In this document: positions 1 to 14,407 of the stretch, piece after piece
Layout: each line of letters begins with the position of its first letter
Numbering within the stretch: the stretch's first letter is position 1
Origin: Scylla paramamosain
Taxonomy: Eukaryota; Arthropoda; Malacostraca; Decapoda; Portunidae
DNA length: 64,000 nucleotides
Assembly (NCBI RefSeq): GCF_035594125.1
Contig: NC_087183.1
Coordinates: 10,869,868-10,933,867 of the forward strand
Reading direction: 5' to 3'
The notes under the pieces: model-generated
What the model was told of the DNA's origin: nothing
Database searches by the model: none
Seen by the model: only the letters and a program-made list of their open reading frames with translations
Translations under genes and position numbers: made by a program

Positions 1-151
1 CTTCAATCTAGACAATGGTGAACGAGTTTTGTTTTTGTTTTTTGTTTTTTGCAAATGAAACGAAGAGAAAAACAAACCTACAAAAAAAAAAAACTTTAAA
101 ACAACAAAAAGTATGAGTGTTTATTTATTTGCCACGTGAAGTGAAGCGAAA

Positions 152-275
<124 letters not shown>

Positions 276-329
276 TCAATATTTTATCCACCTGACCTTG
301 GTAATTGTTCTCCATAACTGTATATATAA

Positions 330-720
330 GTATTATTCTCCTCCTCTCCTCTTCCTCTTCTCTCCTCTCCGATTCCTTCTCATATTTCTCTTCTATTATG
401 TCTTATCTTATTTCTTGGTATTCCTCTTGATATTGTTACTATTTTCCTTATTTTTGACTTCTCTCCTCCTCAATTCCTCTTGTTATTTTTTTTTATTTTA
501 CCCTTTCCCTTCCTCCTCTTCCTCTTCCTCTTCCTCCTCCTCCTCCTTCTCCATCTCTTCATCTTTCTCCTCCTCCTCATTTCCTTTTACTTCTGTATTT
601 TTTTATTACTTTTTTTATTCTCAGTAAATCTTTTCTCTTTGTTTCCTTGTCTTATCACTACCACTACCCCACCACCTCCTCCTCCTCCTCCTCCTCCTCC
701 TGCTTTCTTCCTATTCACTT
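330..720. repeat. Pyrimidine-rich low-complexity (CTC/CTT/TTTA)
   Basis: Almost pure C/T on the plus strand with TCC runs ending in a (CCT)n tract at 677-702. Apparent reading frames here are composition artefacts. Confidence 0.85.
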
Positions 721-779
721 AGCCTCACCCTAACTCAACGAAGGTCAGTGCACGGAATGTCGTAAGAGAAGTGTCTGCC

Positions 780-975
780 GCACCACCACCACCACCACCA
801 CCGCAGTAACCTCTCCTCCTCCATCCACACTTCCACACCATTTACCTTGCCATCCACTTGCACTTAACAGCATCCCTTTAATCTCCACCCTCCACCACGC
901 CTGCTATCACTCCACACCACGCTACCACTTTTTACCTCCGTCTCCACCACCACCACTACCACCACCATCTTCACC
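780..975. repeat. (CCA)n-rich low complexity
   Basis: CACCACCACCACCACC at 781-802 and repeated CCA-rich stretches to 975. Confidence 0.8.
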
Positions 976-1006
976 ACCACCTAAGCAACGTAGCAATACT
1001 TATACT

Positions 1007-1210
1007 AAACTAACCTAACCATAACTTTACTTAACCTAATCTAAACCTAACCTAACCTAACCTGATCTAACCTAACAACAGTGACACTAACCTAGCCAAA
1101 GTTTCCCCTAACCTAACTTAACGTCATCTAACCTCACAATACTGAGAATGACCTAACCTAACCTTACATACCTAACATACAGTAAACCCAATACAACCCC
1201 TTAACCTAAC
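1007..1210. repeat. Degenerate interstitial CCTAA (arthropod telomere-type) repeats
   Basis: Repeated CTAACCTAACC and variants (CTTAACCTAATC, GACCTAACCTAACC) over about 200 bp. C-rich on the plus strand. Confidence 0.7.
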
Positions 1211-1230
1211 CAAACCACCACCACCGCCGC

Positions 1231-1234
1231 CATC

Positions 1235-1274
<40 letters not shown>

Positions 1275-1297
1275 CAACGCACATCCTTATCACACTT

Positions 1298-1366
<69 letters not shown>
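1231..1366. repeat. (CAA)n then (GA)n microsatellites
   Basis: CAA repeat 1231-1275 and GA repeat 1301-1366, separated by 25 bp. Confidence 0.93.
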
Positions 1367-1368
<2 letters not shown>

Positions 1369-1394
1369 ATTCTTCTCTCTCAATGCACAAGGGT

Positions 1395-2125
1395 AAAGTA
1401 CTTGCACACTCAGAGAGAGGGAGGGAGGGAAGGAGAGAGGGAGGGAGAGGAGAGGGAGAGGAATGGGAGAGGGGAGAGGGAGAAGTAGTGAGAAGAGAAG
1501 GAGAGGGGAAGAGGGGTACAAACAGTGTCTCTCTCATCAAACAACTGTCCTCTGTCCTCCTCCTCTTCCATTTCTACTTTCACCATCACCATCACCATCA
1601 CCCTTTACCATCACTATCCTTTTAATCTATCTTCTTCTTGTCATTATTTTTTTTACGATCTTTATCATCACTATCATCTTTATTTTCTATCTATCCTCCT
1701 CTTTTTCCATTATCAGTAATTTTCCCTTTTTCTATCGTCAGTTTTCTATCTCTCTTTTTCATCATTATCGTCTACATTTTTTCTTGTTTTGCGTTTTTCT
1801 TCTCTTCACTATCATTATGTTCTTCTACACTATTCTATCTTCTTTTTCCGTCTCTCCTCTCTACATCTTTACTTGATCTCATATTCAAAAGCTATACAAT
1901 ATTATTCATTTCTTCATTCTTTAGTATAATTCTCTTTCCTCCTATTTTTTTTTACTTCTTATTACTATCATTATATTTCTTCTCATTTCCAATCATTTTT
2001 TTCCAACATCGTTATCACCCTTTTCATTGCCCATTTTTTTATATTTTCATGATCATTATTTTTTTTTCTCATATCTTCTCTATCATATTTCTCCTTCACC
2101 TCTCCTTTTGTACGACTATTTATAA

Positions 2126-2128
<3 letters not shown>
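1395..2128. repeat. Purine-rich then T/C-rich low complexity
   Basis: GGGA/GAGA-rich sequence from 1410 to 1515, then long T/C-rich sequence with TCATCA and TTTTCT runs. No exon signals were seen. Confidence 0.75.

Positions 2129-2203
<75 letters not shown>
2129..2203. repeat. (CT)n microsatellite
   Basis: About 37 units. Confidence 0.95.
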
Positions 2204-2207
<4 letters not shown>

Positions 2208-2429
2208 GGCAATCCATCACACTGGCTCGCTCTATCACTATCTTCTTCAAACTTCAAACACAACTTCATCACAAGCCTCGTGTCTTTCCCTCCATGTATC
2301 TCTTCCCAGCTCCCTCTGTGGCCTGCTCTCAGTCTCCTTCAGGAAAAAAAGATGTGAATTAAAACTCCAAGCCCCTTCTGTGTCCAACCTTACGTCTCCT
2401 TTGTCAGAAATTGCGAATCGACCTTCTGA

Positions 2430-2606
2430 CTGCCACTTGGTACACCTTTCCCTAATTACCAATCACTCTGACACATCGTTACTTGTTCTATAGTCACATC
2501 CAATCTTTGAACTGGGAAGAAATTGCAAAATGTATTCTTTTTCATGGCCAACTTTCTTGCTTCTGGTGCTGTTTAATGTTACGTGTCGCAGTGCAAGGGT
2601 TAAACT
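2430..2606 (+). repeat. Dispersed repeat R3, copy 1
   Basis: About 175 bp running from CTGCCACTTGGTACACC through TTACCAATCACTCTGACACATC to GTGTCGCAGTGCAAGGGTTA. A diverged second copy in the same orientation lies at 40.5 kb. No coding potential or terminal repeats were seen. Confidence 0.45.
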
Positions 2607-2724
2607 TATCTTACCTATTGTTTTATTGTTGTTTTTTTTTTCGTCTGCTAGTTTTTTTTTTTCTTTCTCCTTCCATTATAATTTCTCACTTTTTCTTCAT
2701 GATTTCGTTTTTTTTTTTTAGTTA

Positions 2725-2802
<78 letters not shown>

Positions 2803-3440
2803 TTCAGGGTCTTCTTCATCCTGTCCCTCCTCTTCCTCTTCCATTTTTCCCTCTTTTCGTATCTTTTTCATCAATACATCTTCCCTACCTTCCTTTATTT
2901 AATTTTTCCTCCTCCTCCTCCTCTTTATCCTCATCCTTTTCTTCCTCCTCCTCCTCCTTCTTCTCTTCATCTTCATCCTGTTCTTCTTCCTCCTCCTCCT
3001 TCTCTTTATCCTCATCCTTTTCCTCCTCCTCCTCCTCTTCCTCCTCTTCATCTTCATCCTTTTCTTCTTCCTCCTCCTCCTTCTTTTCTCTCTTCTTTCC
3101 GTATTTCCCTCCTTTATATATCCTTTTATCCACTTTCTTTTTCCTTCCTTCCTTCCTCCTCCTTTATCATACTTTTTACATCTTCCTTTTCCTCCCTCAT
3201 CCTTCTTCTCTACGTCGCCCTTCAGTTTCTCCATGCTTCCCTTTCTTCCTTTCTTATCCTCCACCTTTTTTATCTTCCTTTACTCCTTAGCCCCACCCCC
3301 TTCTCCTCCTCCTCCTCCTCCTCCTTCATACATCTTCCTTATTTTCTTCTCTCTCTCTTTTCCTCATGTGAACCCAAGAATTACTCCTACGCATGTTGTA
3401 CCACCACCATCACCACCACCACCACCACCACCACCTTCTC
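2725..3440. repeat. (CT)n, then CTC/CTT and CCA low complexity
   Basis: (CT)n at 2725-2799. From 2815 to 3370 the plus strand is nearly all C and T (TCCTCCTCCT, CTTCATC), then CCA repeats at 3401-3437. The long acidic or Lys/Glu frames seen on the minus strand are the translation of this repeat. Confidence 0.88.
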
Positions 3441-3603
3441 CTCCTCTTTGAAACCTAGTGAGGGAAAAATATTTCGGAATGACTAAAAAACTGAGAATGA
3501 AAAAAAAAATTACCACCTTGCTTTACCGCTGTCCTCGCTGATCAATAAGTTATAATTAGTGGGGTCCCTTGTGCGTTCGTTTGAAGATCCTAATATATTG
3601 CGT

Positions 3604-3819
<216 letters not shown>

Positions 3820-4063
3820 CTTTAAGCTTCCAAACTCCGCGAAAAATCGTAATCAAATGGATATCAATTCATTATTCAATCCAGTAGGTCAACACAAGTC
3901 CCTCACCTTCAAAATTCCCCGGGAAAAAAAAAGAAAAGGTAGGATTAATTAGATGAATTTAAAGAAATTAATAAAGTACTGGTAACAGCCCCCAGTAAAA
4001 TGAATAAATAAACAAATAGATAAATGAATAAAGCAACAACGTAATATACACTGAAACATTTAC

Positions 4064-4177
<114 letters not shown>

Positions 4178-4684
4178 GCGGGAAAAAGATACCATAAAAA
4201 AGTAACGAAAAAAATTTATAAAGGGTAAAAAAAAATAAAATTAAAATTAAAATAACACAAAGGTAACAATAGAATTTAATAAGGGGAAAAAATATCTCAT
4301 CATAAAATGGGCCTACATTATATTCATACGTAAAAAAAAAAAATAAAGAAAAAAATATTAAAAAAAAGGCAGAGAGAAATTAAACGCTATATGACAATTT
4401 TTAGACCCGTTTTTCTTTTTTTTTTTAAAGAAAAAGAAAATGAAAAGTACAAGAAGTAAAAGAGAAAGTATACAGGTAAAAAAGAAAAAGAGGACAAAAA
4501 GAAAAAAAAACAGGTAAAACATAAAGCACATTATATTTCTACGTTAATAAAAAAAAAAAGGAAAATTGGGAGTGGGAAAAGAAAAAGAAAAAGAGGAAAA
4601 AGTTACAATCAAAGTTACGAGCACGAGCCAAAAGTTACACACCGGCATTTCTCGTAATTACTTTCTTTATTCCTAACGGACGGG

Positions 4685-4916
<232 letters not shown>

Positions 4917-4939
4917 ACAAGGGGAAGAGTCAACAAACA

Positions 4940-5160
4940 GGTCCCAGGGAAACTCAACTGTGAGAGGGGAGAAAGGGAATACAAGGGAAGGGGAAGGGTG
5001 AGGGGAGGAGTGAGGGGAGGGGAGAGGGAAATGGAGAAGGGGAGAGGGAGGTAAAGTGAGAGAAGAGCAGGAGGGAGAAAGATGAGAAAGGTAGAAGAGA
5101 ATGGGGAAAAAACAGGGAAGAAGAATAGAAGAAGGGAAAAAAAAAGGAAAGGGGAAGGGA

Positions 5161-5243
<83 letters not shown>

Positions 5244-5434
5244 GAAGGAAGAAGGAAGGAAAAAGAGGAAGGAAAAAGAAAGGAAGAAAACGAGGAGAGG
5301 GAGAGGATTAGGAAAGAGCGAAATGAGAGTGGAGGAGGAAATGGAGAGGAAGAAGATGGATCGGACAAGTGTGAGAGGAGGAGGAGGAGGAGGAGGAGGA
5401 GGAGGAGGAGGAGGAGGAGGAGGAGGAGGAGGAG
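4940..5434. repeat. Purine-rich tract with (GA)n and (GGA)n
   Basis: Plus strand is almost all purine for about 500 bp, including GA repeat 5163-5236 and GGA repeat 5377-5434. Confidence 0.9.
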
Positions 5435-5485
5435 GTGAGGAAAAGGAAATGAAGGAAAGATATGGAAGGTAGAACATATTGCGAC

Positions 5486-5487
<2 letters not shown>

Positions 5488-5580
<93 letters not shown>

Positions 5581-5603
5581 ATTAAATGTCCACAAAACGA
5601 AAA

Positions 5604-5673
<70 letters not shown>
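5488..5673. repeat. Complementary (GA)n ... (CT)n pair
   Basis: GA repeat 5488-5577 and CT repeat 5611-5673 with a 33-bp spacer. Confidence 0.92.
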
Positions 5674-5678
<5 letters not shown>

Positions 5679-5804
5679 CAGTATCTTCTCTATGTTTCTT
5701 AATTTCCTCCTCAGATATTGCATTTCCTTTCCTCTTTTCTCCCCATTTTAATCCCGGCGACTTAAATAAAAGAGGAGAGGAATAAATTAAGAGAACACAG
5801 AAGA

Positions 5805-6211
<407 letters not shown>

Positions 6212-6277
6212 TATACGAGTACGTGTATCTAAGTCTATATTTTCATGTTCAAAGCAAAACAATAAAAGGAGAAGACG

Positions 6278-6278
<1 letters not shown>

Positions 6279-6332
<54 letters not shown>
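6279..6332. repeat. (CAA)n microsatellite
   Basis: About 18 units. Confidence 0.93.
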
Positions 6333-6333
<1 letters not shown>

Positions 6334-6514
6334 ACCATCATCTCTCATCTGTCCCGCCTGACGCAGCTTCATAAAGGCCGCGGTGAGTATCGAGGCGGAA
6401 AACAAACATTTCTTATTCAAATGAGGGCAGGGATACCAATAACTCTTCCAGAAACAGACATGAATTCCGTGCAGTGGCAGACTCCTTGAATAATACTAAC
6501 ACAGGATCCGCTGC

Positions 6515-6546
6515 GTTAGGTTTGGGTTAGGTTAGGTTAGGTTAGT
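6515..6546. repeat. Short TTAGG array
   Basis: GTTAGGTTTGGGTTAGGTTA and three more units; G-rich on the plus strand, opposite to the array near 1.1 kb. Confidence 0.75.
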
Positions 6547-6661
6547 TATTCTTAAAAGTTTACGGGTATGGTAATAGTAGAAATCAATGGAATACAGAGG
6601 CACACTGCTTAAATAACAAGAATAAAGGGTATGTTGAGTTAGTAAGTTTGGATTAGTTTAT

Positions 6662-6711
6662 TTTAGGTTAGGTTAGGTTAGGTTAGGTTAGGTTAGGTTA
6701 GGTTAGGTTAT
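6662..6711. repeat. Near-perfect (TTAGG)n array, ~10 units
   Basis: About 48 bp of exact GGTTA repeats, the canonical arthropod telomere motif, at an internal position beside an M1 element. Confidence 0.85.
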
Positions 6712-6740
6712 TCTCAAAGGTTTAGGTATCTTGTCTCCAG

Positions 6741-6916
6741 TAGTTTTAACAGGCTCTAGTTGAAATCAGTGGGGTTTTCAAGGGTGTTTTCAAGATTCTA
6801 GTGGCAGTACAAATAAGATTATGAGACATGAACAAAATAATAATAAAAAAAACATCATGAGAACAGGACTGGTAATCTCTGTGGCCTTTGAAAACAGTCC
6901 TGTGAGAGAGCAAAGC
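6741..6916 (-). mobile_element. MITE-like element, family M1, inverted and truncated
   Basis: Contains GGCTCTAGTTGAAATCAG at its left and CTCTGTGGCCTTTGAAAACA near its right, the inverse of the family core. Both terminal repeats are lost. It adjoins a TTAGG array. Confidence 0.5.
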
Positions 6917-7977
6917 TACTAAAAATGCCTGCATACGTCAGGTTAGGTCAACTCTTGCACTGTTCTGATCTTCCTTTCTTAACACTCAAAGCACTGTAAA
7001 ACATCGCTTGCATGTTCACGTATCAGAAAAAAAGTAAGTAAATTTAGTCTTTTTAGGTTACATAGGAATTCAAGATTACTGTACAAAAATAAATGCCAGA
7101 AAATTTTAAGTGATTATGAGAACATTTGCAAAGCTGTTTAATCGGGTTTACTTGGTGTTAGTATTATTCTGTTTCGCTACAATCCATAACAATAACTTCA
7201 CCTGACACGCCAACACACAAGCACTGCCATTGACTAATACCCTTGCTCTCTGACAGGTGTAGTACATAATCATATTTTGTTTTGAAAAGAGAGGCAAATT
7301 GACTTTATTCCACCCAAAACCCAGTATGTAAATTTTTGATACCAGATTACCTCAATTAATTTCACTACGATAAGCAACAATTCACAGCACTACAATCAAT
7401 GTATGAAAAACTTTACAACCACCTGCAAGAAAGATAAAGAGGAATACATTTTGCAATTTCTAGCCAGTGCATTGTTTGGAGGTGGCTGCAGAACGAGAAG
7501 TAATGTCCCAGAATGGTTGGTGATGAAGGGACGATGCACCAGACAACAGTGGATGGGTAGATCTTGCTAAAAATACCATGTTAATTTGACGCACGTTTCC
7601 GAACAAGACAGCGCGTGAGTGAGGGCGTCAGTCAGCGGCAGTGGTACCGTGTTTGCGTGTCCTCAAGTGACAAAATTACTGCGACAAACTTGATGAGACC
7701 GAGCATAACATGAGCATTCGTGTTCGTTTGATGTGGAAGCCTTACTGCAGTTGTACTTATTCATTTATTCATTTAACTATTTTATTCATCTATTCATTTT
7801 ACGTGTTATTTAGTGCCCCGTGTTCATATTCCCCTTTGATGACATGAACACATAACACATAAACATTAATACAGGAACTGCTACGTTGAGACTTAATGGC
7901 CTCTTGCAACTTCCTTTATTTTCTTATTATTCATGCAGACAGTGGTGGTAAACGTATCCTACGGCGATGATTCTAAA
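6917..7977. other. Unique-looking AT-rich stretch
   Basis: About 1 kb without long simple repeats or recognisable exons. Nothing could be named. Confidence 0.5.
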
Positions 7978-8196
7978 GCCCGTATCTAGAAACGCTTTGT
8001 TCTTGCCACGACTGTTTTCAGAGGCCACTGAGAAGATTAGCCAGGTTTCCATTACTGTTTCTCCTCTTAATAACGTAGAAATTTTGTTAATCTGTCAATG
8101 GAGCCGTAAAAACACCTTTAAAAAAAAACAGTGCAGCTTAAATTGGAGCCTTTTGAAAGTAGTAAGGTGCAGCGTAAAGTGTTTCACAATATGGTC
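7978..8196 (+). mobile_element. MITE-like element, family M1
   Basis: Begins GCCCGTATCTAGAAACGC and ends GTTTCACAATATGGTC, with the shared core CCACGACTGTTTTCAGAGGCC and CTTTTGAAAGTAGTAAGG in the same order as other copies. Confidence 0.62.
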
Positions 8197-8386
8197 ATAA
8201 ATGTGAACTGCGCTTCCAGGTTTTCATGCGAGACAAAGAAGCAATACTCGACAAACTGCTGGGAAGTGGCAGGCAGGCAGGCAGGCAGGCGGGCCAAGGA
8301 AACACCTCCGTATTGACTTCCCCGAGTGTTGTTGTTTGAGTCACCAATTTTGTGAGTTTATGGCATTCAATATCTCAATCAATACC

Positions 8387-8389
<3 letters not shown>

Positions 8390-8469
<80 letters not shown>

Positions 8470-8480
8470 TAATTATCACC

Positions 8481-8574
<94 letters not shown>
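8390..8574. repeat. Complementary (CT)n ... (GA)n pair
   Basis: CT repeat 8390-8462 and GA repeat 8483-8574 with only a 20-bp spacer, a potential long hairpin. Confidence 0.93.
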
Positions 8575-8577
<3 letters not shown>

Positions 8578-8644
8578 GACACGTGAATTGGTGAATTAAT
8601 CAATATTTTATGTATGTATATTCGCACACTATATATGGAACAGA

Positions 8645-8818
8645 GGAGGAGGAGGAGGAGGAGGAGGAGGAGGAGGAGGAGGAGGAGGAGGAGGAGGAGG
8701 AGGAGGAGGAGGAGGAGGAGAAGAAGAAGAAGAAGAAGAAGAAGAAGAAGAAGAAGGAAGGAAGAAGGAAGGAAGAAGAAGGAAGGAAGGAAGGAAGGAA
8801 GGAAGGAAGGAAGGAAGA
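8645..8818. repeat. (GGA)n-(GAA)n-(GGAA)n compound microsatellite
   Basis: GGA 8645-8719 passes directly into GAA 8720-8755 and GGAA/GAAG 8756-8818. Confidence 0.95.
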
Positions 8819-8986
8819 AAAATAAAAGGAAAAGAAAAAGAGTGCACACCAAGCTGATTTCACATACTCAGCAACACTTGACAATAAAAACAAAAAAAAT
8901 CCTGCAAATGATGAAAAGACAAACGAAAAAGAAAGAAAGAAAGAAAGAAAAGAAAGAAGCATTCCTGTTTTTTATGAATTTAACGC

Positions 8987-9224
<238 letters not shown>

Positions 9225-9540
9225 GAGTGAAGCAGCAAAAGGAGAGAGAAAAAAAAAAAAAAGTGCGCAGGAGGGCGAGAAAAAGCGAGAGAAAGAAAGA
9301 GGCGGGAGGGGTGGGGGGGAAGAAGGGGGGAGAGAGGAATCGATGGAATTTTTATATAGCAGATGGAGGGACGTGATAAAGGAGTGATCTGTGATATTTA
9401 TGCTAAGACCTTGGCATCAATACGTCAGTGGGGGGCTCGCTGGGTCATACTTTAGTGCCCTTGGGAGTACACGTGACGCCTGCCTGAAGGGGTGAAGGAG
9501 CTGCCTGAGGGTGTATACAGGGGCGTGAGCGGGAGAGAGG

Positions 9541-9768
9541 CCAGTATGCTGATATGCTTTGCTATCTCGTTCTCTCACCACGACTATTTTCAAAGGCCAC
9601 ATAAATGATTAGCCATGTTCTCAAGAGTGTTTTTCCTGTTAATAAAGTAGAAATCTTGTCGATCTGTCACTAGAACCATAAAAACCCTTTTGAAAACCTG
9701 TGTAATTTTAACTATAGCCTTTTCAATGTAGTGGAGATGCGGGGCAGAAGCGTTTCAGAATATGGCCC
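9541..9768 (+). mobile_element. MITE-like element, family M1
   Basis: The core ACCACGACTATTTTCAAAGG ... GTCACTAGAACCATAAAAAC and the right end GCGTTTCAGAATATGGCCC are well kept; the left terminal repeat is eroded. A (GA)n tract starts immediately after the right end. Confidence 0.6.
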
Positions 9769-9876
<108 letters not shown>

Positions 9877-9954
9877 ACATAGAGAAAGGCAATCAGCATA
9901 TATATAAAGCAGTAAGAATAGATCAGTGGATGAAAGGCGGGGATGTAAATCATG

Positions 9955-10500
9955 GACAATAATAGAATAAATGCAACAATAGAACAATTGAGGATAACAG
10001 AATAATGCAGCAATAGAATGGGCAATAATGGAAAGGCAATAATAGCATGGTTAATAATAGAATAACAATAAAATAAGAGTACATAATAAAACAACAACAA
10101 CAACAAATATACATACATACATACATACATACATAGACCTAGTGACTGATAAAATATGAGGTCAGGCAAAATGTGGGGGGAAAATAAAGAAAAAAATAAT
10201 AGATAAAACATAATGAGAGTGAAATCATTAAAAATACAGGAACAACAAAGATAAAGGAACAGAAGGGTACACGAAAGGCGAACGAAACATACATAAATAA
10301 CGCAGGAGATAGAACAGGAACAAAGAAATTAAGACGAGAGCAAAAGCATACAAAAATAACACCTGATGAAACAGAAAAGACAAATCAGAATAAGAAAAAA
10401 ATAAATAAACGAACTGAAAATAAACAAAAAGCAATTAAATAACATATAAAGAAACATTTTTTACACATTACTAGACCAAACAGGGGGAAAAAAAAGCTGA
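9955..10500. other. A-rich intergenic or intronic DNA
   Basis: A-rich sequence with AATA/AACA runs and a (CATA)n tract at 10110-10134. No gene signal was seen. Confidence 0.6.
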
Positions 10501-10532
10501 TTTTAATAGGAAACAGAAAAACAAAATAAGGC

Positions 10533-10534
<2 letters not shown>

Positions 10535-10622
<88 letters not shown>

Positions 10623-11130
10623 ACAAAGAAAGGTGAACTGTGTGTGTGCAGGTGTTAAGTGTGATTACAGACGAAGCGAGGGAGACGTGAGGTGAGGACA
10701 GGTGAGGACAGGTGAGCAGAGGTGAGAGGAAAGTCAAATGAAGTGAATGAAGTGAAGAGAGTGTGGTAAAGACAAAAGGGTGAAAAAAAGAGTAGGAAAT
10801 TTTGAGAAGGGAAGGAAATTGAAGGGAAAGGAAGGGAAGGAAAGAGAAGGGAAAGCAAATGAAGAGAAGACATAAGATGAGAAAAGAGAAGAGAAGAGAA
10901 GGGAAAATTAATGAGCAGAATGGAAGGGAAAATAAAAGAATGAAATGAAAATTAAAGGAAAGGAAGGGAAAAGAATATAAAGGAAAGAATGAAAGGGAAA
11001 TAAAGAAAAGGAATGGGAAGGAAATGAAAGGGAAATGAGAAAATAATTAAATGAGTATCAGAAAATAACCAGGAACGGAAAGCTTTAAAATACATAAGAA
11101 AGAAAAAAAGAAAAAAAGATAAAAAAAATA

Positions 11131-11222
<92 letters not shown>
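10535..11222. repeat. (GA)n microsatellites and purine-rich spacer
   Basis: GA repeat 10535-10619, GGAAA/GAAGG-rich low complexity from 10680 to 11080, and GA repeat 11133-11222. Confidence 0.88.
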
Positions 11223-11226
<4 letters not shown>

Positions 11227-11429
11227 ACAGAACAATAAAAAGGGAAGGAAAAGAGAAAGAGAATTAAGGAGAAGCAGAGCGGCAGGAAAGAGGAGGGAAG
11301 AGGAGAGGGGAGGAGAGGGGAGGAGAGGAGAGGAAAGGGGAGGGAAGGGAAGGGAAGGGTGTCAGGAGGCAGAAAAATGAAGCACCTATGATCGATTTTC
11401 GTGTCCTGCCTAATATAACAGGCGGGGAC

Positions 11430-11822
<393 letters not shown>

Positions 11823-12018
11823 GAAAAACAAGGGGAGGGAGATAAAAGAAGAAAAGAGAAGAGAGAGGGATGTTAAGTGAATGGGATGGAAGAAGAGAAT
11901 GAAGGGAAGGAATAGAAAGAAAAGGGAAAAGAAAGGAAGGGAAGGAAAGGGAAAAATGGGGAGGGGAGCGGAGGGAAGGTAAAGAAGGGAAGAGAAGGAA
12001 AAGGGAATAAAATAAAAT

Positions 12019-12020
<2 letters not shown>

Positions 12021-12092
<72 letters not shown>

Positions 12093-12164
12093 TACATCGA
12101 GAGGAAATCAAAGGATTATGCAAAGGATACGAGAGCAAATCAAGACAGACCCTGACGAGATGCA

Positions 12165-12241
<77 letters not shown>
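12021..12241. repeat. Two (GA)n microsatellites
   Basis: GA repeats 12021-12087 and 12168-12241. Confidence 0.93.
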
Positions 12242-12244
<3 letters not shown>

Positions 12245-12526
12245 TGGAAAGATACGACATAATCCACTTTTAAATCACTACAAGTAAAGGCAGGTACAGA
12301 AAATGAAGATATTGGCAATAAATAGAACTGCTTGGGGTTACACGTGAATGCAGGAGAGGGAAGGTTGTTGGTGCGCTGGCGAGACCAAAGCTCTTTCACG
12401 GGAACTAGAGAGGTGAAAAAAGATTGCGCATCGATAAATTGATAAGCAAGCAGATAAAAATTAAACGGTATTTGAAGGTGGGGGAGGTAGAAACTGAGGC
12501 GGTGTGTGTGGGAATGAGGCCACGTG

Positions 12527-12890
<364 letters not shown>

Positions 12891-13079
12891 AAATTACCCT
12901 GCCCAGCGAGAAAAAAAAAAAGAAGTAATTTCTACGTAAACAAACAATACACAAATACAAATCACACCAAAACACGACAACTTGGTATTAGAAGACCACT
13001 TTAAAATTCCGAAGAAAATGAAAATAATAATAACAATAAATCCAGGTCAACATACTACATACACAAACGTACACGAACC

Positions 13080-13340
13080 TAGTGACTACACGACAGCACC
13101 CAGCAGCAGTATCCAGCCTCAGTCCAGGGAGGGGAGGAGCGCAGGAGACGAGGCATGGCACGGCGCGGTAGTGATGGTGGTGGAGGTTGTGGTGGTGGCT
13201 CGATCACACACGGGGGAGCAGCACCAACCTTCCCGCTCTCCTCTCCCACACTGACACCTAAGCTCGCTAGGCAGCCAGGCACCGCTCCGCCACCACTACT
13301 ACCCCCACCTCCTCCTGCTCTCCTCTCTGCACTCGACATC
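13080..13340. other. GC-rich island, gene status unclear
   Basis: One of few GC- and CpG-rich patches left of 18 kb. An ATG frame from 13155 on the plus strand is Gly/Pro/Ser-rich and continues into a TACTAC microsatellite. No family was recognised; it could be a 5' exon, a promoter, or neither. Confidence 0.25.
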
Positions 13341-13449
13341 ACCTCTCTCCCTCTCTCTCTCCCTCTTTCTCTGTCCGCACTAATCATGATTTTTTTCCAA
13401 TACATATTCCTCTTGATTCATCATCTACTCAAGCAATCTCGTTTCCTCC

Positions 13450-13548
13450 TCCTCCTACTACTACTATTATTATTATTCCTCCTACTCCTCCTCCTATTAC
13501 TACTATTACTACTACTACTACTACTACTACTACTGCTACTACTACAGG
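13450..13548. repeat. (CTA)n/(CTC)n microsatellite
   Basis: TAC/TAT/CCT triplet repeats, purest from 13500 to 13545. Confidence 0.85.
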
Positions 13549-13826
13549 CACATCTCTCCACTCCCACTATCTTTCTGCACGTTATTCCTCTCTTCTGTTC
13601 ATCTTACACCATCAATTTTCTTCCTTCTTCCTCCTCCTCTTCCTACTCTCCTACCCCAGGCATCCTCGCAGCCGCAGCGTCACCGCCCGTGAGCTCCGTC
13701 TGGAGTTCCCGTGGCAGCGGTATCTGGGTCACTGCCCTTACAGTTAAGCCAATGCACTGTAAGTTGACCTCCACCCATCACCTCCATACATGACTTCACC
13801 TTCACCTGCTGCGCCTCCTAACCTTC

Positions 13827-14038
13827 GCCCGTATCCAGAAACGCCTTGCTCTCACACCACGACTGTTTTCTGAGGCCACAAGAGATGATTAATCGGGTTC
13901 TCGCGGCTCTTTCTCCTTTTAATAATGTAGGAATAGTGTTAGTCTGTCACCAAAATAGTAAAATCAACCTTAAAAATTCATGTAGAGTCTTTTGAAAGTA
14001 GTGGAGGTGCGGCGCAGTGTTTCAGAATCTGGTCCCTG
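13827..14038 (+). mobile_element. MITE-like element, family M1
   Basis: Starts GCCCGTATCCAGAAACGC and ends TTTCAGAATCTGGTCCCTG, which are near inverse complements. The interior reads CACGACTGTTTTCTGAGGCC ... GATGATTAATCGGGTTCTC ... CTTTTGAAAGTAGTGGAGG, the family core. Confidence 0.65.
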
Positions 14039-14091
14039 ATGTTGATGAGTGTTTCGTCTCATCAACACCTTCTATAGTAACTTCCCAAGGC

Positions 14092-14407
14092 ATTAATATG
14101 AGTTTCAGAGGCGTGTTGCATCGTTTTTTTTTCAGGAATAACTCCCTAATAAACATGTATTATTCTTCAACAGAGCTTGTTTCTGACATAGTTATTATTC
14201 ATCGCTATAGTCAGTTATGAAGACTGGATGATAAAGGTGCTTCTCTCAATAAATTCAAATATGAGTTTGTGAGGCCGTGTTACATCGTTTTTTTTTTTTT
14301 TTTTAGTAATAAGTCTCTAACAAACAAACAAACATGAACTGGGATCATTCTTTGAGAGAGTTTGTTCCAGACACTCCGCTAATTTCCGTCGATATGGTCA
14401 AGTAACA
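14092..14407. repeat. Diverged direct duplication, ~165-bp unit
   Basis: ATTAATATGAGTTTCAGAGG...GTTGCATCGTTTTTTTT...ATTATTCTTCAACAGAGCTTG at 14092-14217 is repeated as TTCAAATATGAGTTTGTGAG...GTTACATCGTTTTTTTT...CATTCTTTGAGAGAGTTTG at 14256-14407. Confidence 0.6.

Noticed and set aside
2885..3264. Acidic or Lys/Glu-rich minus-strand frames
   Set aside because: The plus strand here is nearly pure C/T, so the frames reflect composition only; there are no splice or family signals.
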